Source: Paraburkholderia kururiensis JCM 10599 = LMG 19447
GTDB taxonomy: Bacteria; Pseudomonadota; Gammaproteobacteria; Burkholderiales; Burkholderiaceae
DNA length: 64,000 nucleotides
Assembly (NCBI RefSeq): GCF_003986935.1
Contig: NZ_RJZE01000015.1
Coordinates: forward strand, 142,475 to 206,474
Direction: 5' to 3'
Below the pieces are notes generated by a model, which was not told the origin of the DNA, ran no database searches, and worked only from the letters and a program-made list of their open reading frames with translations. Each line of letters opens with the position of its first letter. Position 1 is the first letter of the stretch. Of the stretch, positions 18,713-27,476 are shown piece after piece. The translations under genes and the position numbers were made by a program.

Positions 18713-19372
18713 ATGTCCACTCAGATTCTCTTCATCCGCCACGGCGAAACCGAATGGAACCGCATCAAGCGGATCCAGGGGCACATCGACATTCCGCTCG
18801 CCGCAAGCGGCGAAGAACAGGCACGGCGACTCGCGGCACGTCTTTCGCGTGAAGCGGCGGACGGTGCGAAGCTCGACGCCATCTGGTCGAGCGACCTGCA
18901 GCGCGCACAGCAGACGGCCGGGCCCACTGCCGAAGCGCTCGGCCTTTCGATCCAGCTTTCCGAAGGGCTGCGCGAACGTTCCTACGGCGCGTTCCAGGGG
19001 CACGACAGCGACGAGATTGCCGAGCGCTTTCCCGACGAATACGTGCAGTGGCAAACCCGCGATCCTGGCTTCGTTCCACCTGACGGCGAGTCGCAGCGGG
19101 CGTTCTACCACCGGGTGTTGCACGCGCTCGAGCCGATCGTCGCCGCACACCCCTTCGGGCGCATTGCGTGCGTGACGCACGGCGGCGTGCTGGACTGCAT
19201 CTATCGCTTCGCACGAGGGTTGCCGCTGCAGGCGCCGCGCGAGTGGCCGCTGCTCAACGCGAGCGTCAACGTGGTGGATTTCGAGGCAGGGGCGGCGCGC
19301 ATCGTTTCTTGGGCCGATGCCTCTCACCTTGGCGGGCAGAGCGCCGACGACAACCTGAAGAAAGCGCGCTGA
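18713..19372 (+). CDS. Histidine phosphatase family protein (GpmB/CobC-like)
   Basis: This 219-residue cytosolic protein is of the phosphoglycerate-mutase-like superfamily. The phospho-accepting motif is FIRHGETEW (His10), with ERSYGAFQG and the second histidine in VTHGGVLD. It may be a cofactor-independent phosphatase; substrates in this family vary widely (phosphoglycerate, alpha-ribazole phosphate, nucleotides) and cannot be told apart here. The ATG at 18713 was chosen because the motif must sit near the N-terminus. It lies 158 bp downstream of dtd. Confidence 0.88.
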   Translation: MSTQILFIRHGETEWNRIKRIQGHIDIPLAASGEEQARRLAARLSREAADGAKLDAIWSSDLQRAQQTAGPTAEALGLSIQLSEGLRERSYGAFQGHDSDEIAERFPDEYVQWQTRDPGFVPPDGESQRAFYHRVLHALEPIVAAHPFGRIACVTHGGVLDCIYRFARGLPLQAPREWPLLNASVNVVDFEAGAARIVSWADASHLGGQSADDNLKKAR

Positions 19373-19412
19373 TCGGTGAGCCTAAGCCTGAGCTTTACCG
19401 CCCAGGCCGCCT

Positions 19413-20372
19413 TCAATCGTCGTGATGCATGCCCGCGGCGACGTGCCGCCTTGCGCGTTTCGACACGCCGTTCGTCAACGCCCATCTCATTACCGGCGCG
19501 ACCGCGCGCATACCCGGCCGCACCATTAACCGGCGCATGCCTGAAAACGTATCGAAGCCGAGCATCCGCTGAGCCCAATCCGGCAGCAGATCCACGCCCG
19601 CGTTGAGCATGAGCAGCCCGGCAGGGCGCACGGCGGGATTGGGCGGCAGCGCATGCATGAGAATGCGCACGACTTCGCGCGCGCGGTCGCTCACTTCGAG
19701 TTCGGGTTGCATCGCGAGCAGCCAGGCCTCGACGGCCGCCCGCGAGCGCGGGATGTTCGTTGCGCCCAGCATTTCGGCGATGCGCGCGGTTTCGTCAAAG
19801 TACTGGTCCTGGGCGGCTAGCGACAGGCCCGGATTCACATAGCGCAAGTGGGCGGCGAGAAAACTCGACACTTCGGCCACATGGACCCACGTCAGCAGCG
19901 TGGGGTCGCTCGCGCGGTACGGACGCCCGTCCGGCGCCGTACCCGTCACGCCCAGATGGATCTGCTTCACGCGTTCGATCAGCGCGAGCGCGTCGCGCCG
20001 GCTGCCATAGGTGGTGCCGGCAATGAAGGTCGCCGTGCGCCGTAGGCGGCCGAGGATGTCGGTGCGAAACGCCGAGTGGTCCCAGACGCCCGCAAGCGCG
20101 AGTGGATGCAGCGTTTGCAGCATCAAGGCGCTGATGCCGCCCGCCATCATCGACGTGAAGTCGGCGTGAACCTTCCAGCACACCGCATCGGGACCGAACA
20201 GGCCGGGGTCGCCCGGTGGCGATGAGTAGTCGAGCCTGGGGCCGCCGCCGCTCGTGAGATGGGTCACTGCGTCGGCGAGCTTCGAGCGCACGCGCTGGGC
20301 CAGTTGTGCGGTGAGTCCGCTGCGTTCCCTCGTGCCCGGCGTGCTGCTGCGGTGGCTGGCGTCGTCGGACAT
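19413..20372 (-). CDS. DUF2236 / MpaB-like oxygenase family protein
   Basis: This 319-residue protein matches the DUF2236 family (ER-bound oxygenase MpaB-like and latex-clearing-type folds), seen in FGPDAVCWKVHADF, LQTLHPLALAGVWDHS and LTWVHVAEVSSFL. Such proteins bind a b-type haem; the conserved histidines in TLHP and WVHVAE are in place. No signal peptide is obvious. It starts 36 bp after ruvB on the same strand, so it may be read from the ruv transcript, though a functional link to recombination is not evident. Confidence 0.85.
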   Translation of the reverse strand: MSDDASHRSSTPGTRERSGLTAQLAQRVRSKLADAVTHLTSGGGPRLDYSSPPGDPGLFGPDAVCWKVHADFTSMMAGGISALMLQTLHPLALAGVWDHSAFRTDILGRLRRTATFIAGTTYGSRRDALALIERVKQIHLGVTGTAPDGRPYRASDPTLLTWVHVAEVSSFLAAHLRYVNPGLSLAAQDQYFDETARIAEMLGATNIPRSRAAVEAWLLAMQPELEVSDRAREVVRILMHALPPNPAVRPAGLLMLNAGVDLLPDWAQRMLGFDTFSGMRRLMVRPGMRAVAPVMRWALTNGVSKRARRHVAAGMHHDD

Positions 20373-20408
20373 GGCGTGCTCGGTTGCGGCTTACTGTCTT
20401 GCGCGGCG

Positions 20409-21473
20409 TCAGGGCGCGTCGGCGTCCCAAAGGCCGCGCACGGGGTTCGACGCTTCAGGCGCCGAGAGCCCGAAATGCCGATAGGTGAGGAGCGTAGCGA
20501 CACGTCCGCGCGGCGTGCGCTGCAGATAACCCTGCTGGATCAGGTACGGCTCCAGTACGTCTTCAATCGTGTCCCGCTCTTCGCCGATGGCTGCGGCGAG
20601 GTTGTCGACGCCCACCGGACCGCCGTCGAACTTGTGCAGGATGGCTTCCAGCAACTTGCGGTCCATCAGGTCGAAGCCGACGGGATCGACGTCCAGCATG
20701 GCGAGCGCTGCATCCGCCACCTTGGCCGTGATATTGCCGTCCGCTTTCACTTCGGCGAAGTCGCGCACGCGGCGCAGCAGTCGATTGGCGATACGAGGCG
20801 TGCCGCGCGAGCGCTTGGCGATTTCGAGCGCGCCGTCCGGATGGATCTGCGCGCCGAGCAGCGAAGCGGAGCGCCGCACGATGCGGGACAACTCTTCCGC
20901 GTTGTAGAACTCAAGCCGCGCGACGATGCCGAAGCGATCACGCAGCGGGTTGGTCAGCATGCCGGCCCGCGTGGTGGCGCCCACCAGCGTGAACGGCTGC
21001 AGGTCCAGCTTTACGCTGCGCGCGGCCGGCCCTTCGCCGATCATGATGTCGATCTGGTAGTCCTCGAGCGCCGGATACAGGATTTCCTCGACGACCGGCG
21101 AAAGCCGGTGAATTTCGTCGATGAACAGGACGTCGTTGGCTTCGAGATTCGTGAGCAGCGCCGCGAGGTCGCCGGCGCGCTCTAGCACCGGGCCCGACGT
21201 CTGCCGCAGATTGACCCCCATTTCGCGCGCGATGATGTGCGCAAGCGTGGTCTTGCCGAGGCCTGGCGGCCCGAACAGCAACACGTGATCGAGCGGTTCC
21301 GAGCGGCGCTTCGCTGCCTCGATGAAGATTTCCAGCTGGCCGCGTACCTTTTCCTGGCCGACGTATTCCTCGAGCTGGCGCGGACGCAGCGCGCGCTCGA
21401 ACGCTTCCTCGTTCGGAGAGACGGGCGTGGCCGCGATGATGCGTTCGGCGGCGAGTTTGTCGGTTTCGATCAT
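20409..21473 (-). CDS. ruvB: Holliday junction branch migration ATPase RuvB
   Basis: This 354-residue AAA+ motor forms the hexamer that drives Holliday-junction branch migration with RuvA. Walker A is FGPPGLGKTT, Walker B LFIDEIHRL, and the sensor and winged-helix C-terminal segment (YLQRTPRGR) are intact. The start at 21473 (MIETDKL) is the conserved one; upstream in-frame residues are not. ruvA lies 150 bp upstream. Confidence 0.98.
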   Translation of the reverse strand: MIETDKLAAERIIAATPVSPNEEAFERALRPRQLEEYVGQEKVRGQLEIFIEAAKRRSEPLDHVLLFGPPGLGKTTLAHIIAREMGVNLRQTSGPVLERAGDLAALLTNLEANDVLFIDEIHRLSPVVEEILYPALEDYQIDIMIGEGPAARSVKLDLQPFTLVGATTRAGMLTNPLRDRFGIVARLEFYNAEELSRIVRRSASLLGAQIHPDGALEIAKRSRGTPRIANRLLRRVRDFAEVKADGNITAKVADAALAMLDVDPVGFDLMDRKLLEAILHKFDGGPVGVDNLAAAIGEERDTIEDVLEPYLIQQGYLQRTPRGRVATLLTYRHFGLSAPEASNPVRGLWDADAP

Positions 21474-21625
21474 GGACGCATTGTACCGCGCGGTGCCGGC
21501 CGGCAAAGCTGGCCGAACGGCCAGGTGGCGGGGGCACGTGCGGCATGCGAAGCTTGTCCCGTCATGCGCTGCGGCACTGGCGCCCCAGTACTCAAGGTCG
21601 CCGAAGGCCGTCCGTCGGGCATCTC

Positions 21626-22207
21626 TTACGCCTTGGACAGCGCCTTCAGCGCGAGCTTGATGCCCTCGGAAACCCCGGTGCCGGCCGGCACGTTCTTGAT
21701 GGCGGCCAGCGCCTCTTTTTCGGAGTAACCCAATGCGAGCAATGCATTCAGGATGTCAGAGGCGTGATCCGATGCGGACACGGTGGCAGCCGCTGCGCCC
21801 AGGTCGGCCCCCAGCTTGCCCTTCAGTTCGAGCAGCAGCCGTTCGGCTGTCTTCTTGCCGATGCCCGGCACCCGCGTGAGGCGCGCCGCATCCTGCAGCG
21901 TGACGGCCTGGGAGAGCTCCTGCACGCTCATGCCCGAGAGCACGGCAAGCGCCATACGCGCGCCAATGCCCGTGATCTTGAGCAGTTCGCGGAATGTCGC
22001 ACGTTCCTGCGCTGTCCCGAAACCGTACAGCAGGTGGGCGTCCTCGCGCACGACCATGTGCGTGAGCAGCACGACTTTCTCGCCGGTGGAAGGCAGGTTG
22101 TAGAACGTGCTCATCGGCACGTCGATTTCGTAGCCTACGCCGTTGCAGTCGACGAGCAGATGAGGCGGATTTTTTTCCAGCAGGACACCGGCAATGCGAC
22201 CGATCAT
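21626..22207 (-). CDS. ruvA: Holliday junction recognition protein RuvA
   Basis: This 193-residue protein forms tetramers that hold the four-way junction flat and load RuvB. The N-terminal OB fold (MIGRIAGVLLEK), tandem helix-hairpin-helix motifs (TGIGARMAL and PGIGKKTAERL) and C-terminal domain III are all recognisable. Length is normal (E. coli 203). It sits between ruvC and ruvB in a likely ruvCAB transcript. Confidence 0.98.
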   Translation of the reverse strand: MIGRIAGVLLEKNPPHLLVDCNGVGYEIDVPMSTFYNLPSTGEKVVLLTHMVVREDAHLLYGFGTAQERATFRELLKITGIGARMALAVLSGMSVQELSQAVTLQDAARLTRVPGIGKKTAERLLLELKGKLGADLGAAAATVSASDHASDILNALLALGYSEKEALAAIKNVPAGTGVSEGIKLALKALSKA

Positions 22208-22331
22208 GGCGGATTCAATGAGAACGGAAAGCGCGAGTGTAGCTCAGCGACATAGGTCTGCGGCACGCAGCGGCGTAGCTGAAAAGCGGGACCTTGCGGT
22301 GAACGGCGCTGGCTTGCCGGCGACACCGCCT

Positions 22332-22874
22332 TCAGCCCACCAGTCGTCCGCGCCGCACGCGCAGGCCCTTTTTCGCGAGGGATGGTGCAATGCCGCCCAG
22401 GGTCGCAAGCGTGTCGCCGCCGTGCGCGTGGCAGATGGCCATGCCGAGCGCGTCGGCGGCGTCAGTGCCCGGCACGCCGGCGAGGCTCAGCAGGCGCACC
22501 ACCATCTGCTGCATCTGTTCTTTGGTCGCGCGGCCGTAGCCCACCACCGCCTGCTTGAGCTGCAGCGCGGTGTACTCGGCAACCGGCACGCCGCCTGCCA
22601 CGAGTCCGCAAATCGCGGCGCCGCGCGCCTGACCGAGCAACAGCGTGGATTGCGGGTTGACGTTGACGAAGACTTTCTCGATAGCCGCCTGATCCGGCGC
22701 GTGCTGGCGAATGAGGGTGGAGATGCCGTCGAAGATGGTGCCGAGCCGGGTCGGCAAGTCGGCATCGGCGGTGCGGATTACGCCGCTCGCGACGTAGGTG
22801 AGCTGGTGGCCGGTCTGGTCGATTACGCCGAAACCGGTTACGCGCAAGCCGGGGTCGATGCCGAGAATTCTCAT
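22332..22874 (-). CDS. ruvC: Holliday junction resolvase RuvC
   Basis: This 180-residue endonuclease cuts Holliday junctions symmetrically. It has an RNase H-like fold with catalytic Asp7 in LGIDPGLR and acidic residues in AIEKVF and DAADALGMAICHAHG. The start at 22874 (MRILGID) was chosen over an upstream in-frame ATG that would add 23 non-conserved residues and run into the purH terminator. It is first of ruvCAB. Confidence 0.97.
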   Translation of the reverse strand: MRILGIDPGLRVTGFGVIDQTGHQLTYVASGVIRTADADLPTRLGTIFDGISTLIRQHAPDQAAIEKVFVNVNPQSTLLLGQARGAAICGLVAGGVPVAEYTALQLKQAVVGYGRATKEQMQQMVVRLLSLAGVPGTDAADALGMAICHAHGGDTLATLGGIAPSLAKKGLRVRRGRLVG

Positions 22875-22932
22875 GAAATGCACTGCTGACGGAATGCCTG
22901 CGATGGTACAACGAATGCCCGCCGCGCCCGCA

Positions 22933-22978
22933 CAAAAAAACACCCCGCAGAGGCAAGCCGCCTGCGGGGTGTTTCGCG
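22933..22978 (-). terminator. Terminator after purH
   Basis: Read on the minus strand, a 13-bp stem (AAACACCCCGCAG with CTGCGGGGTGTTT) is followed by a run of T. It lies between purH and ruvC, so ruvCAB probably has its own promoter as well. Confidence 0.85.
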
Positions 22979-22998
22979 GCCTGGAAGGCCGGTGCGAC

Positions 22999-24564
22999 TC
23001 AGTGCCGGAAGTGGCGTACGCCGGTCAACACCATCGCGATGTTGTGCTCGTCAGCGGCGGCGACCACCTCGTCGTCACGCACCGAGCCACCGGGCTGAAT
23101 CACGCAGGTCGCGCCCGCCGCCACCACCACGTCGAGGCCGTCGCGGAACGGGAAGAACGCGTCCGACGCCACTGCCGAGCCGCCCAACGTGAGGCCCGCA
23201 TTCTGCGCCTTGATGCTCGCGATACGGGCCGAATCCACGCGGCTCATCTGACCCGCGCCTACGCCGAGCGTCATGCCGTTGGCGCAGAACACAATGGCGT
23301 TCGACTTCACGAACTTGGCCACGCGCCATGCGAAGAGCAGGTCGTCCATTTCCTTCGGCGTGGGGTGGCGCTTCGTCACCACGCGCAATTCGCGCGGCTG
23401 CACGTTCTTCGAATCGAGCGATTGCACGAGCAGGCCACCGCCCACGCGCTTCAGATCAAACGCGTTGAAGCCGGCGCCCAGCGGAATTTCCAGCAAACGC
23501 ACGTTCTGCTTGGCTTCGAACACTCGTCGTGCGGCGGCGCTGAACGCCGGCGCGATCAGCACTTCGACGAATTGCTTCGCCACGGCCTGGGCCGCGGTCT
23601 CGTCCACTTCGCGGTTGAACGCGATGATGCCGCCGAAGGCCGAGGTCGGATCGGTCTGGAACGCCTTCGAGTAGGCCTCGTGCGGATCGCTACCCACCGC
23701 GACGCCACAGGGATTGGCGTGCTTGATGATTACGCAGGCCGGCGCGTCGAAGGTCTTCACGCATTCCCAGGCGGCGTCCGAATCGGCGATGTTGTTGTAC
23801 GACAGTTCCTTGCCCTGCAACTGGCGGTAGTTCGCAAGCGCGCCTTCGGGTACCGCCAGGTCGCGATAGAACGCCGCGCTCTGATGCGGGTTTTCGCCGT
23901 AGCGCAGGTCCTGCACCTTGTCGAACGCGAGGTTCAGCGTGGCCGGATACGTGTTGCGCGACGTGTGCGAAAGCGAATCGGTGAGGCTCGTCAGATAGTT
24001 CGTGATCGCGCCGTCGTATTGAGCCGTGTGCGCGAATACCTTCGTCGCGAGGCGGAAGTTCGTCTTGTAGCTCACGCTGTTGCCGTTGGCGCGCATTTCG
24101 TCCAGCACGGCCGCATAGTCGGACGGATCGACCACCACCGTTACGTCGCGATGGTTCTTCGCCGCCGAACGCAGCATGGTCGGGCCGCCGATATCGATGT
24201 TCTCGATGGCTTCCTCCAGCGTGCACTCGTCCTTCGCAACGGTCTGCACGAACGGATACAGGTTCACGACGAGCAGGTCGATGGTCGGAATCTCGTGCTG
24301 TTCCAGCGCCGCCATGTGCTCCGGCAGATCGCGGCGCGCGAGGATGCCGCCGTGCACCTTCGGGTGCAGCGTCTTCACGCGCCCGTCGAGCATTTCCGGA
24401 AAGCCCGTGTAGTCGGCCACTTCGGTAACGGGAAGACCGGCGTCCGCGAGCAGTTTCGCGGTGCCGCCGGTCGACAGGATCTTGACGCCGAGGCCCGACA
24501 GCGACTTGGCGAAGTCGACGATGCCTGACTTGTCGGAAACGGAGATGAGCGCTTGCTTGATCAT
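22999..24564 (-). CDS. purH: Bifunctional AICAR transformylase / IMP cyclohydrolase
   Basis: This 521-residue enzyme carries out the last two steps to IMP: formyl transfer from 10-formyl-THF to AICAR, then ring closure. The N-terminal MGS-like cyclohydrolase domain (residues 1-200, with LSTGGTAK and VKTLHPKVHGG) is followed by the transformylase domain, containing IIKHANPCGVA. Full length (E. coli 529). It follows fis after 43 bp on the same strand, as part of dusB-fis-purH, and ends at a strong terminator. Confidence 0.98.
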   Translation of the reverse strand: MIKQALISVSDKSGIVDFAKSLSGLGVKILSTGGTAKLLADAGLPVTEVADYTGFPEMLDGRVKTLHPKVHGGILARRDLPEHMAALEQHEIPTIDLLVVNLYPFVQTVAKDECTLEEAIENIDIGGPTMLRSAAKNHRDVTVVVDPSDYAAVLDEMRANGNSVSYKTNFRLATKVFAHTAQYDGAITNYLTSLTDSLSHTSRNTYPATLNLAFDKVQDLRYGENPHQSAAFYRDLAVPEGALANYRQLQGKELSYNNIADSDAAWECVKTFDAPACVIIKHANPCGVAVGSDPHEAYSKAFQTDPTSAFGGIIAFNREVDETAAQAVAKQFVEVLIAPAFSAAARRVFEAKQNVRLLEIPLGAGFNAFDLKRVGGGLLVQSLDSKNVQPRELRVVTKRHPTPKEMDDLLFAWRVAKFVKSNAIVFCANGMTLGVGAGQMSRVDSARIASIKAQNAGLTLGGSAVASDAFFPFRDGLDVVVAAGATCVIQPGGSVRDDEVVAAADEHNIAMVLTGVRHFRH

Positions 24565-24607
24565 GATGGGAACGGGAAGCCGGAGGACGAGGGCGCGGCG
24601 CGCGGCG

Positions 24608-24841
24608 CTACAGCAGGCCGTGCTGCTGAAGCTTCTTGCGCAGCGTGTTGCGGTTGATGCCGAGATACTCGGCGGCCAGCGACTGATTGCCGCCGGCCTG
24701 CTCGAGCACCACCTCGAGCATGGGTTTTTCGACGCACGAAATGACCATGTCGTAGACGTCGTGCGGGTTGGCGCCGTCGAGGTCCTGGAAATACATCCCC
24801 AGGCTCTCGCGGACGCAGTGGTCTATGTTGTGCTTGCTCAT
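24608..24841 (-). CDS. fis: Fis family DNA-binding protein
   Basis: This 77-residue protein is a short Fis-like nucleoid regulator. The C-terminal helix-turn-helix (GNQSLAAEYLGINRNTLRKK) is a close match to Fis; the N-terminal part is shorter than E. coli Fis (98). Its start overlaps the dusB stop by 4 bp, reproducing the dusB-fis arrangement of gammaproteobacteria, where dusB leads the operon. In betaproteobacteria the growth-phase role of Fis is less established. Confidence 0.94.
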   Translation of the reverse strand: MSKHNIDHCVRESLGMYFQDLDGANPHDVYDMVISCVEKPMLEVVLEQAGGNQSLAAEYLGINRNTLRKKLQQHGLL

Positions 24842-25899
24842 GCTGCCAGTCGATCGTTTGTTTCGGGCTCGTCGCCGGCGCCTTCTTCGTCCACGTATTC
24901 GAGGCGCTCGGAAAACGCCTTCTGTGCGTCGAAGAATTCGTTGACGGCGGCGAGCTGCTCGCGCGTGGTGTCCAGCGTGTTCATGCGGTGCCGGAACGCC
25001 TGGGCGCCACGAAGGCCGCGAGTGTACCAGCCGATGTGCTTGCGCGCAGTACGTACCCCGGTGAATTCGCCGTAGAACGCGTAGTGGTCTTCGAGATGGC
25101 CGTTCATGATGCGCTGGATCTCTTCGACACGCGGCGGCGGCAGCAACTCGCCGGTTGCGAGGAAATGGGCGATCTCGCGAAAGAGCCACGGGCGGCCCTG
25201 CGCGGCGCGGCCGATCATGATGGCGTCCGCGCCGGTGGCGGCCAGCACCTCGCGCGCCTTGCGCGGCGACGTGATGTCACCGTTCGCCACCACGGGAATG
25301 CGCGCGGCGGCTTTCACCGCGGCGATGGTGTCGTATTCGGCCTCGCCGTGATAGAGATCGGCGCGCGTGCGGCCATGCACGGTGAGCATCGAGATGCCCG
25401 CCTCTTCGGCAATGCGCGCAATAGTGAGCGCATTGCGGTTCTCGCGGTTCCAGCCGGTGCGAATCTTGAGCGTGACGGGCACGGCGTCGGGCCCCACGCC
25501 GACGGCATTCACCACCGCCGACACAATGCGCGCGACGAGCGCCTCGTTCTGCAGCAGCGCAGAGCCGGCCGCGACATTGCAGACCTTCTTGGCCGGGCAG
25601 CCCATGTTGATGTCGATGATCTGCGCGCCGTTGGCCACGTTGTAGCGCGCGGCCTCGGCCATCATGTCGGGATCGGCGCCCGCGATCTGTACCGCGATCG
25701 GTTCGACTTCGCCCGCGTGGTTCGCCCGCCGCATGGTCTTCTCGCTTTTCCACAACTGGGCGTTGGAGGCGACCATCTCGGAAACCGCGTAGCCCGCGCC
25801 GAGGTGCTTGCACAACTGGCGGAACGGCCGGTCCGTGACGCCCGCCATCGGGGCGACGAACAGGTTGTTGCGCAGCGTGTGGCGGCCAAGCGTGAGCAT
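24838..25899 (-). CDS. dusB: tRNA-dihydrouridine synthase B
   Basis: This 353-residue flavoenzyme reduces uridine to dihydrouridine in tRNA D-loops. It has an N-terminal FMN TIM barrel (LFVAPMAGVTDRPFR), the catalytic cysteine in NMGCPAKKV (Cys101), and FMN-phosphate binding near GADAIMIGRAAQGRPW. The C-terminal helical domain is present. It heads the dusB-fis-purH cluster and is translationally coupled to fis. Confidence 0.96.
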   Translation of the reverse strand: MLTLGRHTLRNNLFVAPMAGVTDRPFRQLCKHLGAGYAVSEMVASNAQLWKSEKTMRRANHAGEVEPIAVQIAGADPDMMAEAARYNVANGAQIIDINMGCPAKKVCNVAAGSALLQNEALVARIVSAVVNAVGVGPDAVPVTLKIRTGWNRENRNALTIARIAEEAGISMLTVHGRTRADLYHGEAEYDTIAAVKAAARIPVVANGDITSPRKAREVLAATGADAIMIGRAAQGRPWLFREIAHFLATGELLPPPRVEEIQRIMNGHLEDHYAFYGEFTGVRTARKHIGWYTRGLRGAQAFRHRMNTLDTTREQLAAVNEFFDAQKAFSERLEYVDEEGAGDEPETNDRLAA

Positions 25900-26096
25900 G
25901 TCGAAGGGCAGGAACGGGCGCGCGTGCCGCGTTGCGGCATACGCATGGTGCGAAGGGGAAAACGCATATTTTAGCGTAACCGCTCCTGCGGACGGCTCGC
26001 TCGCCGTATGACCCCGGGTCTGACGCCGGGGCTGGCCTGCTAAATCTTCGATGAAAATCGCCTGCGGCCTGGACTGCCCGCGCGTTCGCGCAGCTA

Positions 26097-27386
26097 CTAG
26101 CGGCGCTGGCCGAACATCATCTGCCTCGCGAGCGCCGTCTTCACGGGCGGGACGAATTCAAGCGCGGTGAGCGCGAGGCCGCGCAGCGTGCCGAGCGCCG
26201 GCAGGTCGAACGTGAAGAGCCGCGCGAGCGTGTCCGTGGCGCCGATGGTGAGACGCCGGTCGAGTGCGCGGCGTTGGCCGAACGAGGCCAGCGCGAGCGG
26301 CGTGGCGCCATGCTGCGACAACGCATCCGAAAGCGCATGCGCATCGCGCAGACCGAGGTTGAGTCCCTGACCCGCCACGGGGTGCAGCGTCTGGGCCGCA
26401 TTGCCGACCGCAGCGACGCGGCCCTTCACCAGCGTATCCACGGCCGAAAGCCCGAGCGGGAACGACGCGCGCCCCGCGACGTGCGTGAAGTGTCCAAGGC
26501 GGCTGCCGAACGCGACTTCGAGTTCGGCGAGGAACGCGTCGTCGGAAAGCTCGCCGCGCCGCCGGGCTTCGTCGGGCGAGCAGCACCAGACGAGCGCGTA
26601 GTCGGCGCCGCGTGCGCCGCCCATCGGCAGCAGGGCGATCGGTCCCTGGTCCGTGAACCGCTCCCAGGCAACGTGCGGCTGTGGTGCAGAGAGCGTGACC
26701 GTGCCGATGATCGCCGTCTGTCCGTAGTCACGCGTGCTTCTGGCGCTCGCAACGAGGCTCGCGGATGCGCCCGATTCCCGCCGCTGGTAAAGGCCGCCTT
26801 CTGCGTTCACGAGAACGCGCGTACGGAGGTTGCGAGCACCATGCGCGTTCTCGATGGGCAGCGTGACGCCGTCGTATTCCTGCACGGGCGGCAGTGCCGA
26901 CGTGGAGCGCAGCCAGTGCACCGGCGTGTCGCGCACGCAGGCGGCCAGCGCCTGCACGATGGACCCATACCGCACCACGTAGCCGAGGGCCGGCAGGCCG
27001 TGCTCGGTGCGGTCGATCAGCGTGCGGCCGAAGTGCCCGCGCTGCGAGACGTGAATGCGATGGATGGCGGTGGCGTCCGCAGGCCAGGCAAGCGGTTCGA
27101 GCAGCATGCGGCTGCCTTCGGATACGGCGATGGCGCGTGGGTCGGTGGCCGAGTCTTCGGGTTCGCGCGCATCGATCAGCGCAATCTTGAGTTCGCGCGT
27201 GGCGCTGCGCCGCGCGAGCCAGCCCGCGAGTGCAAGGCCAACCGGGCCCGCGCCTACGATGGTCACGTCGAAATCGAACGGCGTGGCTGCGGTGATGTGC
27301 GTCGGCCCTGTCGATGAAGTTGCCATGTCAGCGGTTTGCACCTGGGCGGGGCGAGCCGGCCCTGCGGTTCGGGAGACTGCGTTCAT
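26097..27386 (-). CDS. ubiH: UbiH/VisC family FAD monooxygenase
   Basis: This protein of about 429 residues hydroxylates a ring position during ubiquinone synthesis. The FAD Rossmann motif VGAGPVGLALAGW lies some 45 residues in, and the second FAD motif appears as AVGNAAQTLHPVAGQGLNLG, typical of UbiH/UbiF/VisC. It follows pepP as in the E. coli pepP-ubiH operon, which favours the UbiH label. The start is uncertain: 27386 (MNAVSR), 27437 and 27326 are all in frame; the family core begins near residue 38. Confidence 0.88.
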   Translation of the reverse strand: MNAVSRTAGPARPAQVQTADMATSSTGPTHITAATPFDFDVTIVGAGPVGLALAGWLARRSATRELKIALIDAREPEDSATDPRAIAVSEGSRMLLEPLAWPADATAIHRIHVSQRGHFGRTLIDRTEHGLPALGYVVRYGSIVQALAACVRDTPVHWLRSTSALPPVQEYDGVTLPIENAHGARNLRTRVLVNAEGGLYQRRESGASASLVASARSTRDYGQTAIIGTVTLSAPQPHVAWERFTDQGPIALLPMGGARGADYALVWCCSPDEARRRGELSDDAFLAELEVAFGSRLGHFTHVAGRASFPLGLSAVDTLVKGRVAAVGNAAQTLHPVAGQGLNLGLRDAHALSDALSQHGATPLALASFGQRRALDRRLTIGATDTLARLFTFDLPALGTLRGLALTALEFVPPVKTALARQMMFGQRR

Positions 27387-27476
27387 TTCGTGTCCGTACC
27401 GGTTCCTTCTCTCAGGCGGGCCGTCGCGTTCGCACACGCCCGCACGTCATGCTGTCCGTGCTGGTTCTCGTGCATC

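Noticed and set aside
22798..24528. A 576-codon plus-strand open frame, with similar long frames at 54868-56835, 27336-29141 and, on the minus strand, 5842-7611
   Set aside because: All are antisense to clear genes (purH, secD, pepP, gltIJ). GC-rich third positions keep the opposite frame open, and their Arg/His-rich products match no family.
26014..26033. CCCCGG/CCGGGG hairpin between dusB and ubiH considered as a ubiH terminator
   Set aside because: No T-run follows on the minus strand, so I did not list it.
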